DNA from: Streptomyces sp. NA02950
GTDB taxonomy: Bacteria > Actinomycetota > Actinomycetes > Streptomycetales > Streptomycetaceae
Direction: 5' to 3'
Assembly (NCBI RefSeq): GCF_013364155.1
Contig: NZ_CP054916.1
Location: 6,383,001-6,447,000, forward strand
Length of the DNA stretch: 64,000 nt
Of the stretch, positions 24,738 to 33,044 are shown in pieces. Below the pieces are notes generated by a model. That model was given only the letters and a program-made list of their open reading frames with translations, had not been told where the DNA came from and ran no database searches. The first letter of the stretch is position 1. The number at the start of each line of letters is the position of its first letter. Made by a program: the position numbers and the translations under genes.

Positions 24738-24796
24738 CCTAGAAAATCGATCTGATCTGCGCAAACGCGGTCGGAGAGCGGGGGTGCGTGCGGCGA

Positions 24797-24818
24797 TTGC
24801 CTCAGATCGGTGAGGCAA
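24797..24818. repeat. inverted repeat TTGCCTCA-N6-TGAGGCAA
   Basis: Perfect 8+6+8 dyad just downstream of the CAU tRNA. A related dyad (GTGAGGCA-AA-TGCCTCAC) lies at 29200-29217, at the far side of the MFS/SDR/LysR block. They may mark edges of inserted DNA. Confidence 0.4.
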
Positions 24819-24917
24819 ACGCGCGCCTGTGTGGCCCGGTCAATCCTCAGGCCATTGTGACCTGGGGTGTTGGTCGATACCTGGCTGGGAGCCGTGGTTG
24901 ATCCTCCCACGGCCCCG

Positions 24918-25155
24918 ATGTCGCACGAGGCGATCCACCTCTCGCTCTACGACCCGCGCCGGCCCCGAGCGATCGACCGCGGTCTCGCTCAGTGGCTGCG
25001 TTCGGCCAGACCCATGGCGCCGCCCGAAGATCGCCCGTCGGCCCACAGGGCGGGGCGTCATGCGCGGCATGGTGTCCGTCAGTGCCCGCCCCGCCGAGGT
25101 CGAGGATCGCAAGGTTCCCGTCCACTGGGAGGGCGACCTCGTGATGGGCACATGG
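24918..25155 (+). pseudogene. IS30-family transposase remnant, frameshifted
   Basis: Two frames carry pieces of an IS30 transposase. The first (from 24918) reads MSHEAIHLSLYD, the helix before the DDE core. The second (about 25047-25151) reads MRGMVSVSARPAEVEDRKVP then HWEGDLVMG, the classic entry into the catalytic domain. A frameshift lies near 25030-25050, and both the N-terminus and most of the catalytic domain are missing. It sits between the tRNA and the MFS gene and marks past mobile-element activity. Confidence 0.75.
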
Positions 25156-25227
25156 CGCAGGTTCGTATGCCCACGTTCACGAAACCAGCCTGAGCGTGTC
25201 CCCGTGTCGCGGCGGAGCAGCCACCTG

Positions 25228-26721
25228 TCATCGCGATTCCAAGCCATCAGGACGCAAGGAGACCGTGGCAGGCTCCTCGGTTCCCGGCACGGGCGTCGAG
25301 GGAGCCGCGGGCTTCGGGCTGCCAGGCAGGAAGAGCGCCACGCCGAGTGTGGTGGCGACCAGCACGGCCGCCCCGACAACCAGGCTGATCCGCATCCCGG
25401 TCATGAAGTGGGCAGAGTCGGCGATCAGTGCGCCGAGCAGGGCGACTCCGATCGCGCCGCCGAATTGCCGGGCGGCGCTGAGTACTCCGGAGGCGAGGCC
25501 GGCCCGTTCGTGCGGTACCGACTCCAGCATCGCCGACGTCAACGGGGGGATCGCGAGCCCGCCGCCGATGCCGAGCGGCACCAGCAGGGTCAGCAGCAAG
25601 GCAGTGGGGGTGTCCCGACGGACGAGGAGCAGGCCCAGGATGCCGACCGTCTGGATGACCTGGCCCAGGATCAGTGGGAGGCGCGGCCCGTACCGGTTGG
25701 TCAGCTTGCCGGCGAGGAGATTGACCAGGGTGGTGAAGGCCGTCATCGGAATGAACATCAGTCCCGCGGTGAGCGCCGAGGCGCCGCGGTGCTCTTGGAA
25801 GAAGATCGTGAAGACGAAGACCAGGCCGTAGTAGCCGAAGTTCAGGGCGAGACCCGCGCTGGTGCAGACGGCCACCGAGGGAATGCGGAACAACGTCAGC
25901 GGAACGGCGGGATCACTCTGCCGGGATTCGACCAGGAGGAACGCGCTTCCGGCGAGCACGGCGACCAAGAAGCCGCAGATCGTCGTCGGGCTCGTCCACC
26001 CGCCCGACCCTCCGGTGATGACGGCGAACACCAGGGCCGCCAGAGCGAGTACGGCGGTGACCTGGCCGACGGGGTCCATCGAGGAGTGTCCTCGTGGGGA
26101 GCGGGGTGCCCGGAGCATGCCGACGAGTGCGAAGAGGCCGACCGGCAGGTTCACGAAGAAGATCCACCGCCAGCCGAGTCCCGTGGTGAGCGCGCCGCCG
26201 ACAACCGGGCCGGCCGCGACCGCCGCACCACCACCGGCGGTCCACAGTGCGATTCCGCGAGCGCGCTGGGCCGGGGAGTCGTACGCCTGGCGGACCAGGG
26301 CGAGTGAAGCAGGCATCATCACAGCGGCTCCGGCCCCTTGGACCGCCCGCGCAGCGATGAGCACAGTGAGGTTGGGGGCCAGCCCGCACAGCGCGGACAT
26401 CAGGGTGAAGACGGACAGCCCGATCGTGAAGGCGCGGCTCGCGCCGACGCGGTCGGAGATGGCACCGGCCGACAGGAGCAGGGCTGCGAAGAGCAGGGTG
26501 TACGCGGTGACCACCCACTGCAGCGCGGAGACCTGGCCGCCCCACTGCTGACCGATGCTCGGCAGGGCGACGTTGACCACGGTGGTGTCCAGCGTGATGA
26601 CGAAAAAGGCCAGACAGGCAACCAGCACCGTGGACCGGAGACCCGGCCGCGGCCGGTTGTCGCCGGTCTCGGGGCCGGACGGGGCACGACCCCGCACGTC
26701 GGCTGCGGGCTGCCCGCTCAC
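25228..26721 (-). CDS. DHA2-family MFS drug efflux transporter
   Basis: A 497-residue proton-driven exporter with about 14 membrane helices, typical of the EmrB/QacA group that exports drugs and other hydrophobic compounds. Family motifs: ITLDTTVVNVALPSIG (helix 1), WVVTAYTLLFAALLLSAGAISDRVG (motif A region), ARAVQGAGAAVMMPASLALV, and the antiporter motif GIALWTAGGGAAVAAGPVVGG in helix 5. The start is GTG preceded by GGAGGGG, and it overlaps the stop of a possible 39-residue reading frame upstream. A SDR gene follows upstream on the same strand about 390 bp away. The substrate is unknown. Confidence 0.92.
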   Translation of the reverse strand: MSGQPAADVRGRAPSGPETGDNRPRPGLRSTVLVACLAFFVITLDTTVVNVALPSIGQQWGGQVSALQWVVTAYTLLFAALLLSAGAISDRVGASRAFTIGLSVFTLMSALCGLAPNLTVLIAARAVQGAGAAVMMPASLALVRQAYDSPAQRARGIALWTAGGGAAVAAGPVVGGALTTGLGWRWIFFVNLPVGLFALVGMLRAPRSPRGHSSMDPVGQVTAVLALAALVFAVITGGSGGWTSPTTICGFLVAVLAGSAFLLVESRQSDPAVPLTLFRIPSVAVCTSAGLALNFGYYGLVFVFTIFFQEHRGASALTAGLMFIPMTAFTTLVNLLAGKLTNRYGPRLPLILGQVIQTVGILGLLLVRRDTPTALLLTLLVPLGIGGGLAIPPLTSAMLESVPHERAGLASGVLSAARQFGGAIGVALLGALIADSAHFMTGMRISLVVGAAVLVATTLGVALFLPGSPKPAAPSTPVPGTEEPATVSLRPDGLESR

Positions 26722-26837
26722 AGCGCCCCTCCCACGTGCGCAGGCGGCGACACACGTCGGTGGAAGCCATCTGTCGCTTCGGCTTCTTCACCGAGGGGTG
26801 CCACCCCCTCGTCATACACGTCACCGTTGCGGTCCAT
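26718..26837 (-). CDS. possible 39-residue leader peptide overlapping the MFS start
   Basis: ATG at 26837 with AGGAAG five bases upstream opens a frame MDRNGDVYDEGVAPLG... that ends in a TGA overlapping the GTG start of the transporter (GTGA). Such overlap suggests translational coupling. Against it, GC at third positions is only about two thirds, low for this organism, and no homolog is known to me. It may be a regulatory upstream frame or chance. The 275 bp between it and the SDR gene hold nothing that I recognise. Confidence 0.35.
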   Translation of the reverse strand: MDRNGDVYDEGVAPLGEEAEATDGFHRRVSPPAHVGGAL

Positions 26838-27112
26838 GGATCTTCCTTCCAGGTCTTGCCGGTGCCCGGTGTGCTGCGAATCCCTCGCAGCCCGAACGAC
26901 CGACTACTGAGTCACTTCCCACGCGTCTGCCGGACAGGGCGGTCGACGGGGCCGGCCGCAGGACCGGCGGTGTGCGGATGCGGAGTACGAACCGACCGGG
27001 AGTCACGCCCCGGGCTGCCACAGCTCGCGGCGACGGTCTCCCGGCAACGGCTCTTCCTGCTCCCGCCTCAGCGCTCTGGGGCCCACCGCCAGGACCTGAC
27101 TGTCCGCTCCCC

Positions 27113-28006
27113 TCACTCCTTGTCGAAGTCGGTGCCCCGACTGACTGCCTCCCAGGCGGCCGCCTCTTCGCCGGCGGACTTCAGCTGGGCGGCGATGGCG
27201 TCGGCGGCGTCGTTACCGAGGGCCAGCCGCAGCGGGGTCTGCTCGGCGGCCAAGGCGGTCAGGATCGCCGCGGCGGCCTTCTCGGGGTCCCCCGGCTGCT
27301 TGCCGTCGCTGTCCGGGAGCCCGGAGCGGACCGGGCCGACCGTCTCCTCGTACGCATCCAAGGGCGCCGACTGCCGCAGCGCACCGCCGTCGGCGAACCC
27401 GGTCCGGAACGCCCCCGGCTCCACGACCAGCACCTTGATCCCGTGCGGCGCGACTTCCATGGCCAGCGCCTCGGACAGCCCCTCCAAGGCGAACTTGGTG
27501 GCCGAGTAGGCGCCGACGCCGGGGAAGGAGAACCGGCCGCCCATGCTGCTCATCTGCACGACAGCGCCCGAGCCCTGGCGGCGCATGTGCGGGAGTACGG
27601 CGCGGGTGAGCGCGGCGGGGCCGAAGAAGTGCAGGTTCATCAGGTCGCGGAGTTCGCGGTCGGTGGTCTCCTCGACGGCGCCGACCTGTCCGCGACCGGC
27701 GTTGTTGACCAGTACGTCGATCCGCCCGTACCAGAGGATCACTTCGGCGACGACGGCGGTGATGCGGGCCGGGTCGGTGACGTCGAGGGCGACGGGGACG
27801 ACGCGGCCGGGGTGCGCGGCAGCGAGATCGTTGAGGGATTCGGGGCGGCGGACAGCGGCCACCACGGTGTCACCGGCGGCGAGGGCCGCCCGCGTGATCG
27901 CCTGCCCGAAACCGGAGTTGGCACCGGTGATCAGCCAGACCCTGCCGGTCGCGGAGCGGGCGGGGGTGGTGGCGGGGGCAGTACGGGTGCGGGCATTGTC
28001 GCTCAT
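27113..28006 (-). CDS. short-chain dehydrogenase/reductase
   Basis: A 297-residue classical SDR that oxidises or reduces a carbonyl/alcohol with NAD(P). The cofactor site is WLITGANSGFGQAITRAAL, followed by DVTDPARI, VLVNNAGRGQVGAVEE, the catalytic Ser in VVQMSSMGGRF, YSATKFALEG with the catalytic Tyr and Lys, and VVEPGAFRTGF. ATG 28006 is supported by GGAG. It is divergent from a LysR-type regulator with a T-N11-A box between them, the standard layout for a regulator and its target. The substrate is unknown. Confidence 0.92.
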   Translation of the reverse strand: MSDNARTRTAPATTPARSATGRVWLITGANSGFGQAITRAALAAGDTVVAAVRRPESLNDLAAAHPGRVVPVALDVTDPARITAVVAEVILWYGRIDVLVNNAGRGQVGAVEETTDRELRDLMNLHFFGPAALTRAVLPHMRRQGSGAVVQMSSMGGRFSFPGVGAYSATKFALEGLSEALAMEVAPHGIKVLVVEPGAFRTGFADGGALRQSAPLDAYEETVGPVRSGLPDSDGKQPGDPEKAAAAILTALAAEQTPLRLALGNDAADAIAAQLKSAGEEAAAWEAVSRGTDFDKE

Positions 28007-28128
28007 GGGGATCTCCAAGGTGGTTCCGGAAGCCGACCGGCGAACACGTCCGAGGCGGGGTCCCGGCGTGCGTCTCCATTACGGCAACCACCCGGGTCCG
28101 CCGTCCAAGACAGAGTTCAACACGCTTC

Positions 28129-28143
28129 ATAAAGAGTGTTTAT
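28129..28143. promoter_or_regulatory. LysR-type operator ATAAA-N5-TTTAT
   Basis: The perfect dyad ATAAAGAGTGTTTAT contains the T-N11-A core of LysR-family sites. It lies between the divergent SDR and LysR genes, 22 bases before the LysR start codon, in an AT-rich island in otherwise GC-rich DNA. Confidence 0.7.
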
Positions 28144-28165
28144 CGCCGCTGGCTATGCTCTCCCC

Positions 28166-29113
28166 GTGGAACTACGGCAGTTGAACTATCTCGTGGCGAT
28201 CGCCGAGGAAGGGAACCTCGGCCGAGCGGCGGCGCGGCTGTACGTGAGCCAGCCGGCCCTGTCATACGCGCTGCGGAAGCTGGAGGCGGAACTCGGGGTC
28301 CCCCTCTTCGAGCGGCACCCCGGCGGCATGATCCAGACCCCTGCCGGACGCGATGTGGTGGCCGAGGCGCGCCGGACCGTACGCCAGGCGGACCGCGTCC
28401 TCGCCGTGGCGGAACGTCACCGGTGCCAGAAGAAGGCGGTGCTCCGGGTCGGCTTCGAGGCAAGCGGCGCGGGCGAGTTGACCACCCGGGCCCGGGCCGA
28501 GTTCGCCCGCCGCACTCCGGACGTGCGGGTGGAACCCAAGCGCTTCGACTGGGGTGAGGAAGCGGCCGCCCTGCGCGACGGCCGGGTGGACGTCGCCTTC
28601 GTCTGGCTGCCCGCCGACCTCACCGACCTGCACGCCGAGGTGGTCCACACCGAGCCCCGGGTCGTCGGCCTGCCCGTCGGGCACTCGCTGGCGGGGCGAA
28701 CGGGCATCGGCATCCTGGACGTGAAGGACGAGCCGCTGCTGTGGACGGAGCGGGCACCGCGCGAATGGGTCGACTGGTGGGCGGTGAACCCCAGACCGGA
28801 CGGCTCCGCACCGCGCTGGGGTCCGAAGAACGACAACGTCGAGGAGATGCTGGAGCAGGTCGCCGAGGGTGCCGCGATCTGTTTCGCCCCGGCGAGCATG
28901 GCCCTGTACTACGCCCGCCCCGATCTGTCCTGGGTCCCGCTCACCGACGTCGAACCCCTGAGGGTCGCCCTGGCCTGGCACGAGGGCGCGAGCAGCCCCC
29001 TGGTAAGGGGTTTCGCCGAGGTAGTACGCGAACTCGTCGCCGCTCTGCGGGGGAACGGGACCGACAGATCAGGCGAAGGAAGCGGGGACGGCGCAGGCCC
29101 GGCCACGGGATGA
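28166..29113 (+). CDS. LysR-family transcriptional regulator
   Basis: A 315-residue regulator with a LysR helix-turn-helix (MELRQLNYLVAIAEEGNLGRAAARLYVSQPALSYALRKLE within the first 40 residues, spanning the HTH) and a periplasmic-binding-like ligand domain (VLRVGFEASGAG, DVAFVWLPAD, VVGLPVGHSLAG). GTG 28166 gives the canonical start; TATGCT at 28154-28159 lies six bases before it, so the transcript may be leaderless. The gene is divergent from a SDR gene, which is its likely target. The C-terminus has a Gly/Ser/Asp-rich extension of about 20 residues. Confidence 0.92.
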   Translation: MELRQLNYLVAIAEEGNLGRAAARLYVSQPALSYALRKLEAELGVPLFERHPGGMIQTPAGRDVVAEARRTVRQADRVLAVAERHRCQKKAVLRVGFEASGAGELTTRARAEFARRTPDVRVEPKRFDWGEEAAALRDGRVDVAFVWLPADLTDLHAEVVHTEPRVVGLPVGHSLAGRTGIGILDVKDEPLLWTERAPREWVDWWAVNPRPDGSAPRWGPKNDNVEEMLEQVAEGAAICFAPASMALYYARPDLSWVPLTDVEPLRVALAWHEGASSPLVRGFAEVVRELVAALRGNGTDRSGEGSGDGAGPATG

Positions 29114-29199
29114 CCGTTACAGAGGGCTGATCGCCACCGCCTGGAGGTCCTCGCGGCGCTACTTGGCCACCGGTCTTGTCCGTGCGCGCCCCCGAGGGC

Positions 29200-29217
29200 G
29201 TGAGGCAAATGCCTCAC
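29200..29217. repeat. perfect palindrome GTGAGGCA-AA-TGCCTCAC
   Basis: An 8+2+8 dyad downstream of the LysR gene, related in sequence to the inverted repeat at 24797-24818. It lies just before the FtsK-like fragment. Confidence 0.4.
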
Positions 29218-29260
29218 CGCTCCGGATCGGGCCGGATCGAGGGGGACTCAGCAGGATCGA

Positions 29261-29914
29261 ATGGGACAGCGATGTCCGGAACATCGGCGCGCAGCGGAGC
29301 GGGAGCGTCAGGTCCGCCTGATCAAGCTGCCGCTGCGGGAGCTGGACGTGCGCAAGGCACACGGCCCCGGTGACGTCCCGCAGTGGCTGGTGCTGCTGGA
29401 CAACCTCGGCGCGCTGCTGTCGGACTTCGACAAGGACATCGCCGGGACGAACCTCAGCGACGAGCTGGCCCGCGTCTACGCCGACGGCCCGGCGGTCGCC
29501 GTCCGCTTCGCCGCCACCGCCGACCGGTCGGGCGCGGTGCCGTCGGCGTGGGCCGGGCTCACCCAGTCGAAGCTGCTGATGCGGCTCGCCGACCCGGGTG
29601 AGTACGGGTACTTCGACATTCCGCGCGGCTCGGTCCCCTCCTATGTACCGGGCCGGGCCCTGGTCGCCGCCAACCGCCAGGTGGTCCAGCTCGGCCGGCC
29701 GGGCGAGGACCCGGCGGCGGTCGCCGCGACCGCCGCCGACTGGCCGGAGGCGCCCGCCACCGCACCCCGCATCGGTCCGCTGCCGACAGAGGTCGAGCTG
29801 ACCGCGCTGAAAACGCCCGTTCAGGTCGCCTCCGACCCCTGGCAGCTCCCGGTCGGCCTGGACACCGCTGTCCCGCTTCAGGCGCCAGATCCGGACCTCA
29901 GCACCACCGGCTGA
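29261..29914 (+). pseudogene. C-terminal fragment of an FtsK/EccC-type ATPase
   Basis: The readable part (about 190 residues) resembles the last ATPase domain of FtsK/SpoIIIE or EccC-type proteins: WLVLLDNLGALLSDFDKD, LARVYADGPAVAVRFAATADRSGAVPSAW, LLMRLADPGEYGYFDIPRG and PGRALVAANRQVVQLGRPG, then the linker RIGPLPTEVELTAL. The Walker A motif and all upstream domains are missing, and no type VII secretion genes are nearby. It is best read as the relic of a larger gene. An in-frame ATG exists at 29261, but stable function is unlikely. Confidence 0.65.
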
Positions 29915-29996
29915 TGCGGCTGACGCCCCCCTCGAGCCCGGAAGCCGAGGGGAGCGCCGCGACTCGGTGACCGAGGCCGTTCAAACGCGTGGTCGG

Positions 29997-30257
29997 TCAG
30001 CCGCTGATGACGTTGTTGCAGTTGGTGGTGACGTTGGTGTCGCCCTCGGTTCCGGCCCCGGGGACCGGGATGTACCAGCCGAGAGAGGCATCGCAGTTGT
30101 TGACCTGGTTGATGAAGGTGATGCCACCGTCGCTGAGGCCGCTGCTGCTGCGGCCGTAGCCGTCGGTGGGCGCGCCGTACGCGGCCGCACTGCCCGCGCC
30201 GGCCAGCACCAGGGTGGCGGACGCCGCGGCCAGGAGAGCTGCCTTCTTGATACGCAT
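29997..30257 (-). CDS. small secreted protein with a paired-cysteine motif
   Basis: An 86-residue precursor with a clear signal peptide (MRIKKAALLAAASATLVLAG, then AGSAAAYG) and a mature part of about 60 residues. GGAGG lies well placed before ATG 30257. The mature end reads NNCDASLGWYIPVPG then AGTEGDTNVTTNCNNV. This matches the protein at 49917-50393 (NHCETNVGPYSPVAG then GGSGDTNIGSKCSNV), so the two form a family with a conserved C-x(19-20)-C loop. The size and export suggest a cell-surface or aerial-hypha protein like chaplins or rodlins, but it does not match either. Function unknown. Confidence 0.8.
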   Translation of the reverse strand: MRIKKAALLAAASATLVLAGAGSAAAYGAPTDGYGRSSSGLSDGGITFINQVNNCDASLGWYIPVPGAGTEGDTNVTTNCNNVISG

Positions 30258-30673
30258 GTGATTCCTCCAGAGGAGCCAAAGGCGAAACATCTGACGATCC
30301 GATCTAACGAGGAACGGGTGCGTGTACCCCGGGAAGCGCGGCGGTGCGTAGCCCGGCTGCCGCAGTAAATCGCCGGTTCTGCTCACAGGCTTCCGCCGAT
30401 CGGCGGCTCCCGAGAGGCGCGCCGCTGTGAGGCCCGCCAGGTACGCGGAAAGGTCGTCTCGGAGGTGCGGAAACCTGGCCCCTGGCGGTCTTCGACGGAC
30501 CCCGTGGGCGCCCCCTGGCCCACGGGTGCCGGCCTCGGCTCCCGTCCTCGCCGCGAGGCCGTCCGCTGCGTGTCGGCACCTTCCCGCCGTATCCTCTGAG
30601 CTGGTCTTCTCCGAGGCGCCGGCCTAGGTTCGGCCCCTCGGGAGAGGGGCCGGATGGACCGGACCATCCGCAC
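30258..30673. other. 416-bp gap, no gene recognised
   Basis: No frame in this stretch shows both streptomycete codon bias and a recognisable domain. It holds the promoter of the small secreted protein on one side and the start of a broken methyltransferase gene on the other. Confidence 0.4.
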
Positions 30674-31223
30674 GTGGACGACGTACTGAAGCTCCTGGAC
30701 GGGCTGTTCGAGCCGGAGGCCGACCGGTGGACGGGGGACGCGGGGGACTGGTGGGACGGCTTCTCCGCGGACCGGTCCAAGCCGGTGCCGTTCTTCGTGG
30801 CGAAGCCCGACGAGAACCCGGTGTCGTATCCCGACCGTGGCCTGATCGCGCCGGGGCGAGCCCTCGACATGGGATGCGGACCCGGGTCGCGACGCGCTTG
30901 AGCCGGCCGCGCGGGGTTGCTGCCTCGCGCTGCTGGACCGCGTTCTGGCGCCTGGTGGCCATTTCGCGCTGACCTGCTCCGCGGCCGGTGAGCAGGGGAC
31001 GGGGGCCGAGCTTCCGGACGCGGACTTCTACCGTCGGTCCCGACCGCACGGCGGACTCGCGTACCCGGCCGAGTCGCTGCGCTGGAGCTTCTCCGACCTG
31101 GAGGCCGAACTGCGCCGGATGCACGACGAAGCGGCCGAGTCCGCGCTGTTCGGGGAGCCCTTTCTGTGGACGGCGCTCTTCCGCCGTGCCGATCCGGGTG
31201 AGCGCGTACGGCACGGCTACTGA
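30674..31223 (+). pseudogene. SAM-dependent methyltransferase with an internal deletion
   Basis: The first frame from GTG 30674 reads LLDGLFEPEADRWTGDAGDWWDGFSADRSKPVPFF then GRALDMGCGPGSR, the start of a class I methyltransferase including the SAM-binding motif I, and stops at 30899-30901. A second frame picks up at about 30912 with LALLDRVLAPGGHFALTCSAAG (motifs after IV-V) and runs to the TGA at 31221-31223 through LRWSFSDLEAELRRMHDEA. The middle of the fold, roughly 60-80 residues, is missing and the frame has changed. It cannot make a working enzyme. Confidence 0.8.
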
Positions 31224-31332
31224 CTTCGGCTTGTCAGGGTGACACCGAAGCGGTACGACGCCCAGCAAAGCAGCGATTTCATCGGCACACGGCGTTCCTC
31301 GACGGGGCTGCTGGTAGCGCTGTTCAGAATAG

Positions 31333-31449
31333 TTCCACGTCCCCGTGAACACGCTGACCTGCCGCCAGCGCGTCGCACAGCTCACCGGTCAGAGTCTGGC
31401 GACCCTGCGCGACCGCGTGGACTTCTCCTTCACTCTGAACATCACCTGA
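31333..31449 (+). pseudogene. C-terminal helix-turn-helix remnant of a PucR/CdaR-type regulator
   Basis: The frame FHVPVNTLTCRQRVAQLTG then QSLATLRDRVDFSFTLNIT ends at TGA 31447-31449. It matches the terminal HTH_30 pattern of PucR-family activators (HVNTVRYRL..RIAELTG, followed by a final D-x-R-x-x-x-x-x-A-L helix), as seen intact in FasR at 62347-63531. Nothing upstream continues the gene. The last 8 bases overlap the end of the AraC-type gene on the other strand. Confidence 0.55.
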
Positions 31450-32335
31450 GGTCCGTACCGCCCCGGAACGCCCCCGGCGTCACGCCCGTCCGCAGCCGGA
31501 AAAATTTGGTGAAGTCGCTGGCGTCGACGAAGCCGAGGCTGTCCGCGACCTCTTTCGACGTCAGGCCGCTGTGCTGCAGCAGCCGCTTGGCCTCCAACAG
31601 CACCCGACCGTCGACGTACTGCTTGGCCGTGCGGCCCGTCGCGGCGGACGCGGCCCGGGTCAGCGTGCGCGGACTATAACCGAGTGCCGCCGCGTAATCC
31701 TCCACGCGGCGGGTCACCGCGTGGTCTCGCTCCACGGCCGCGTGGAAGCGGCGGAACACCTCGGACGAGGCGGCGGGCCGAAGAGCCGGACCACGGGCCT
31801 GTGCGAGACGCATCACCAGGACGGACAGCAAGGCGCGCAGCACCTCCGCGTGTGTCTGCAGCGGCAGCGAGGCCAGCTGTCCGTACTCGTACCTGAGATG
31901 GTCGAGGGCGCGGCGCACGCCCTCCGCGTCCGGGCCCTCGGGCGTGAGCGGCCGCTGCTCGTACGGCGGATCCATGTGCGCCGCCGCCACGGTCGCGGGG
32001 GGCAGCAACCCCGCCTCGAACAGCACGATCACCCCGTCCGCCGCCCTCAGATCCGGGACGAACCGCTGCACCTGCCCCGGCCGGATCCACAGCCACGACC
32101 CCGGCCGCAATTCGTACTCGACGAAGTCCACCCCCATCAGCAGCGGCCGGTCGCGGGCACCGATCAGCTGGTGGAAGGACGGCCGCAGCGGCGCGTACGG
32201 GTCGTTGCCATGGCGGCGCGCCCGCTCGTACAGGGCGCCGAGCTCCATCACCTCGACCCCGGCCGGTGCACCGACGGTCGGGGTGTAGGCCAGGTCCCTG
32301 ACAGCCGGATGCCGATCCTGTCCGTTTTTCCCCAT
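31442..32335 (-). CDS. AraC-family transcriptional regulator, likely for vdcBCD
   Basis: A 297-residue regulator. The N-terminal part is an AraC-type sensing domain (MELGALYERARRHG, RPSFHQLIGARD, VEYELRPGSWLWIRPGQVQRF), and the C-terminal 100 residues carry two helix-turn-helix units (VEDYAAALGYSPRTLTRAASAATG and LTSKEVADSLGFVDASDFTKFFRLRTGVTPGAFR). It is divergent from vdcB with about 84 bp between start codons, which makes it the natural candidate regulator of vanillate decarboxylation. ATG 32335 is chosen because the domain begins right after it; the frame stays open further upstream into the vdc genes, which is a shadow. Confidence 0.9.
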   Translation of the reverse strand: MGKNGQDRHPAVRDLAYTPTVGAPAGVEVMELGALYERARRHGNDPYAPLRPSFHQLIGARDRPLLMGVDFVEYELRPGSWLWIRPGQVQRFVPDLRAADGVIVLFEAGLLPPATVAAAHMDPPYEQRPLTPEGPDAEGVRRALDHLRYEYGQLASLPLQTHAEVLRALLSVLVMRLAQARGPALRPAASSEVFRRFHAAVERDHAVTRRVEDYAAALGYSPRTLTRAASAATGRTAKQYVDGRVLLEAKRLLQHSGLTSKEVADSLGFVDASDFTKFFRLRTGVTPGAFRGGTDLR

Positions 32336-32419
32336 CGCGAGTCCCGAGCGTACCGCCGCCGCGCCCGAACCGCCTCTTAGCGTGAAAGCACAGGTCAGCA
32401 ACGTGTGAGGAGTGGTCCT

Positions 32420-33013
32420 GTGCGGTTGGTCGTGGGAATGACCGGGGCGACGGGCGCCCCGTTCGGTGTCCGGCTCCTGGAAAATCTGCGCGAGCTGCCG
32501 GACGTGGAGACGCATCTCGTCCTGTCCCGGTGGGCGCGCACGACGATCGAACTGGAGACCGGCCTGTCGGTGGCAGAGGTGTCGGCGCTCGCGGATGTCA
32601 CGCACCACCCCAACGATCAGGGCGCCACCATCTCCTCCGGCTCCTTCCGCACTGACGGCATGGTGATCGTGCCGTGTTCGATGAAGACCCTCGCCGGTAT
32701 CAGGACCGGATACGCGGAGGGCTTGGTCGCGCGTGCCGCCGATGTCGTACTGAAGGAGCGGCGCAGGCTCGTCCTCGTCCCGCGGGAGACCCCGCTGAGT
32801 GAGATCCATCTGCGGAACATGCTCGAACTTGCCCGGATGGGGGTGCAGTTGGTGCCACCCATGCCCGCCTTCTACAACCACCCGCGCACTGTCGACGACA
32901 TCGTCGACCACGTGGTGGCCCGCATCCTCGACCAGTTCGAGCTGCCCGTGCCCGCCGCCAAGCGCTGGGCCGGAATGCGCGCCGCCCGCACCGCATCCCG
33001 CGACGCCGCCTGA
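32420..33013 (+). CDS. vdcB: UbiX-like flavin prenyltransferase, vanillate decarboxylase subunit B
   Basis: A 197-residue UbiX/Pad1-type flavoprotein. In this family it adds a dimethylallyl group to FMN to make the prenylated flavin cofactor needed by the UbiD partner. Landmarks: RLVVGMTGATGAPFGVRLLE at the N-terminus, HLVLSRWARTTIELE, GATISSGSFRTDGMVIVPCSMKTLAGI, VLKERRRLVLVPRETPLSEIHLRNM and PPMPAFYNHP. GAGGAG at 32406-32411 supports GTG 32420 rather than the GTG at 32405. It is the first gene of vdcBCD, followed 31 bp later by vdcC. Confidence 0.93.
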   Translation: MRLVVGMTGATGAPFGVRLLENLRELPDVETHLVLSRWARTTIELETGLSVAEVSALADVTHHPNDQGATISSGSFRTDGMVIVPCSMKTLAGIRTGYAEGLVARAADVVLKERRRLVLVPRETPLSEIHLRNMLELARMGVQLVPPMPAFYNHPRTVDDIVDHVVARILDQFELPVPAAKRWAGMRAARTASRDAA

Positions 33014-33044
33014 AGTCCCATCCCCCCCCGTGAAGGAGTTCCCC

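Noticed and set aside
29261..29914. FtsK/EccC-like sequence as part of a type VII secretion locus
   Set aside because: Only the last ATPase-domain end is present, with no EsxA/B, EccB, EccD or mycosin genes around.
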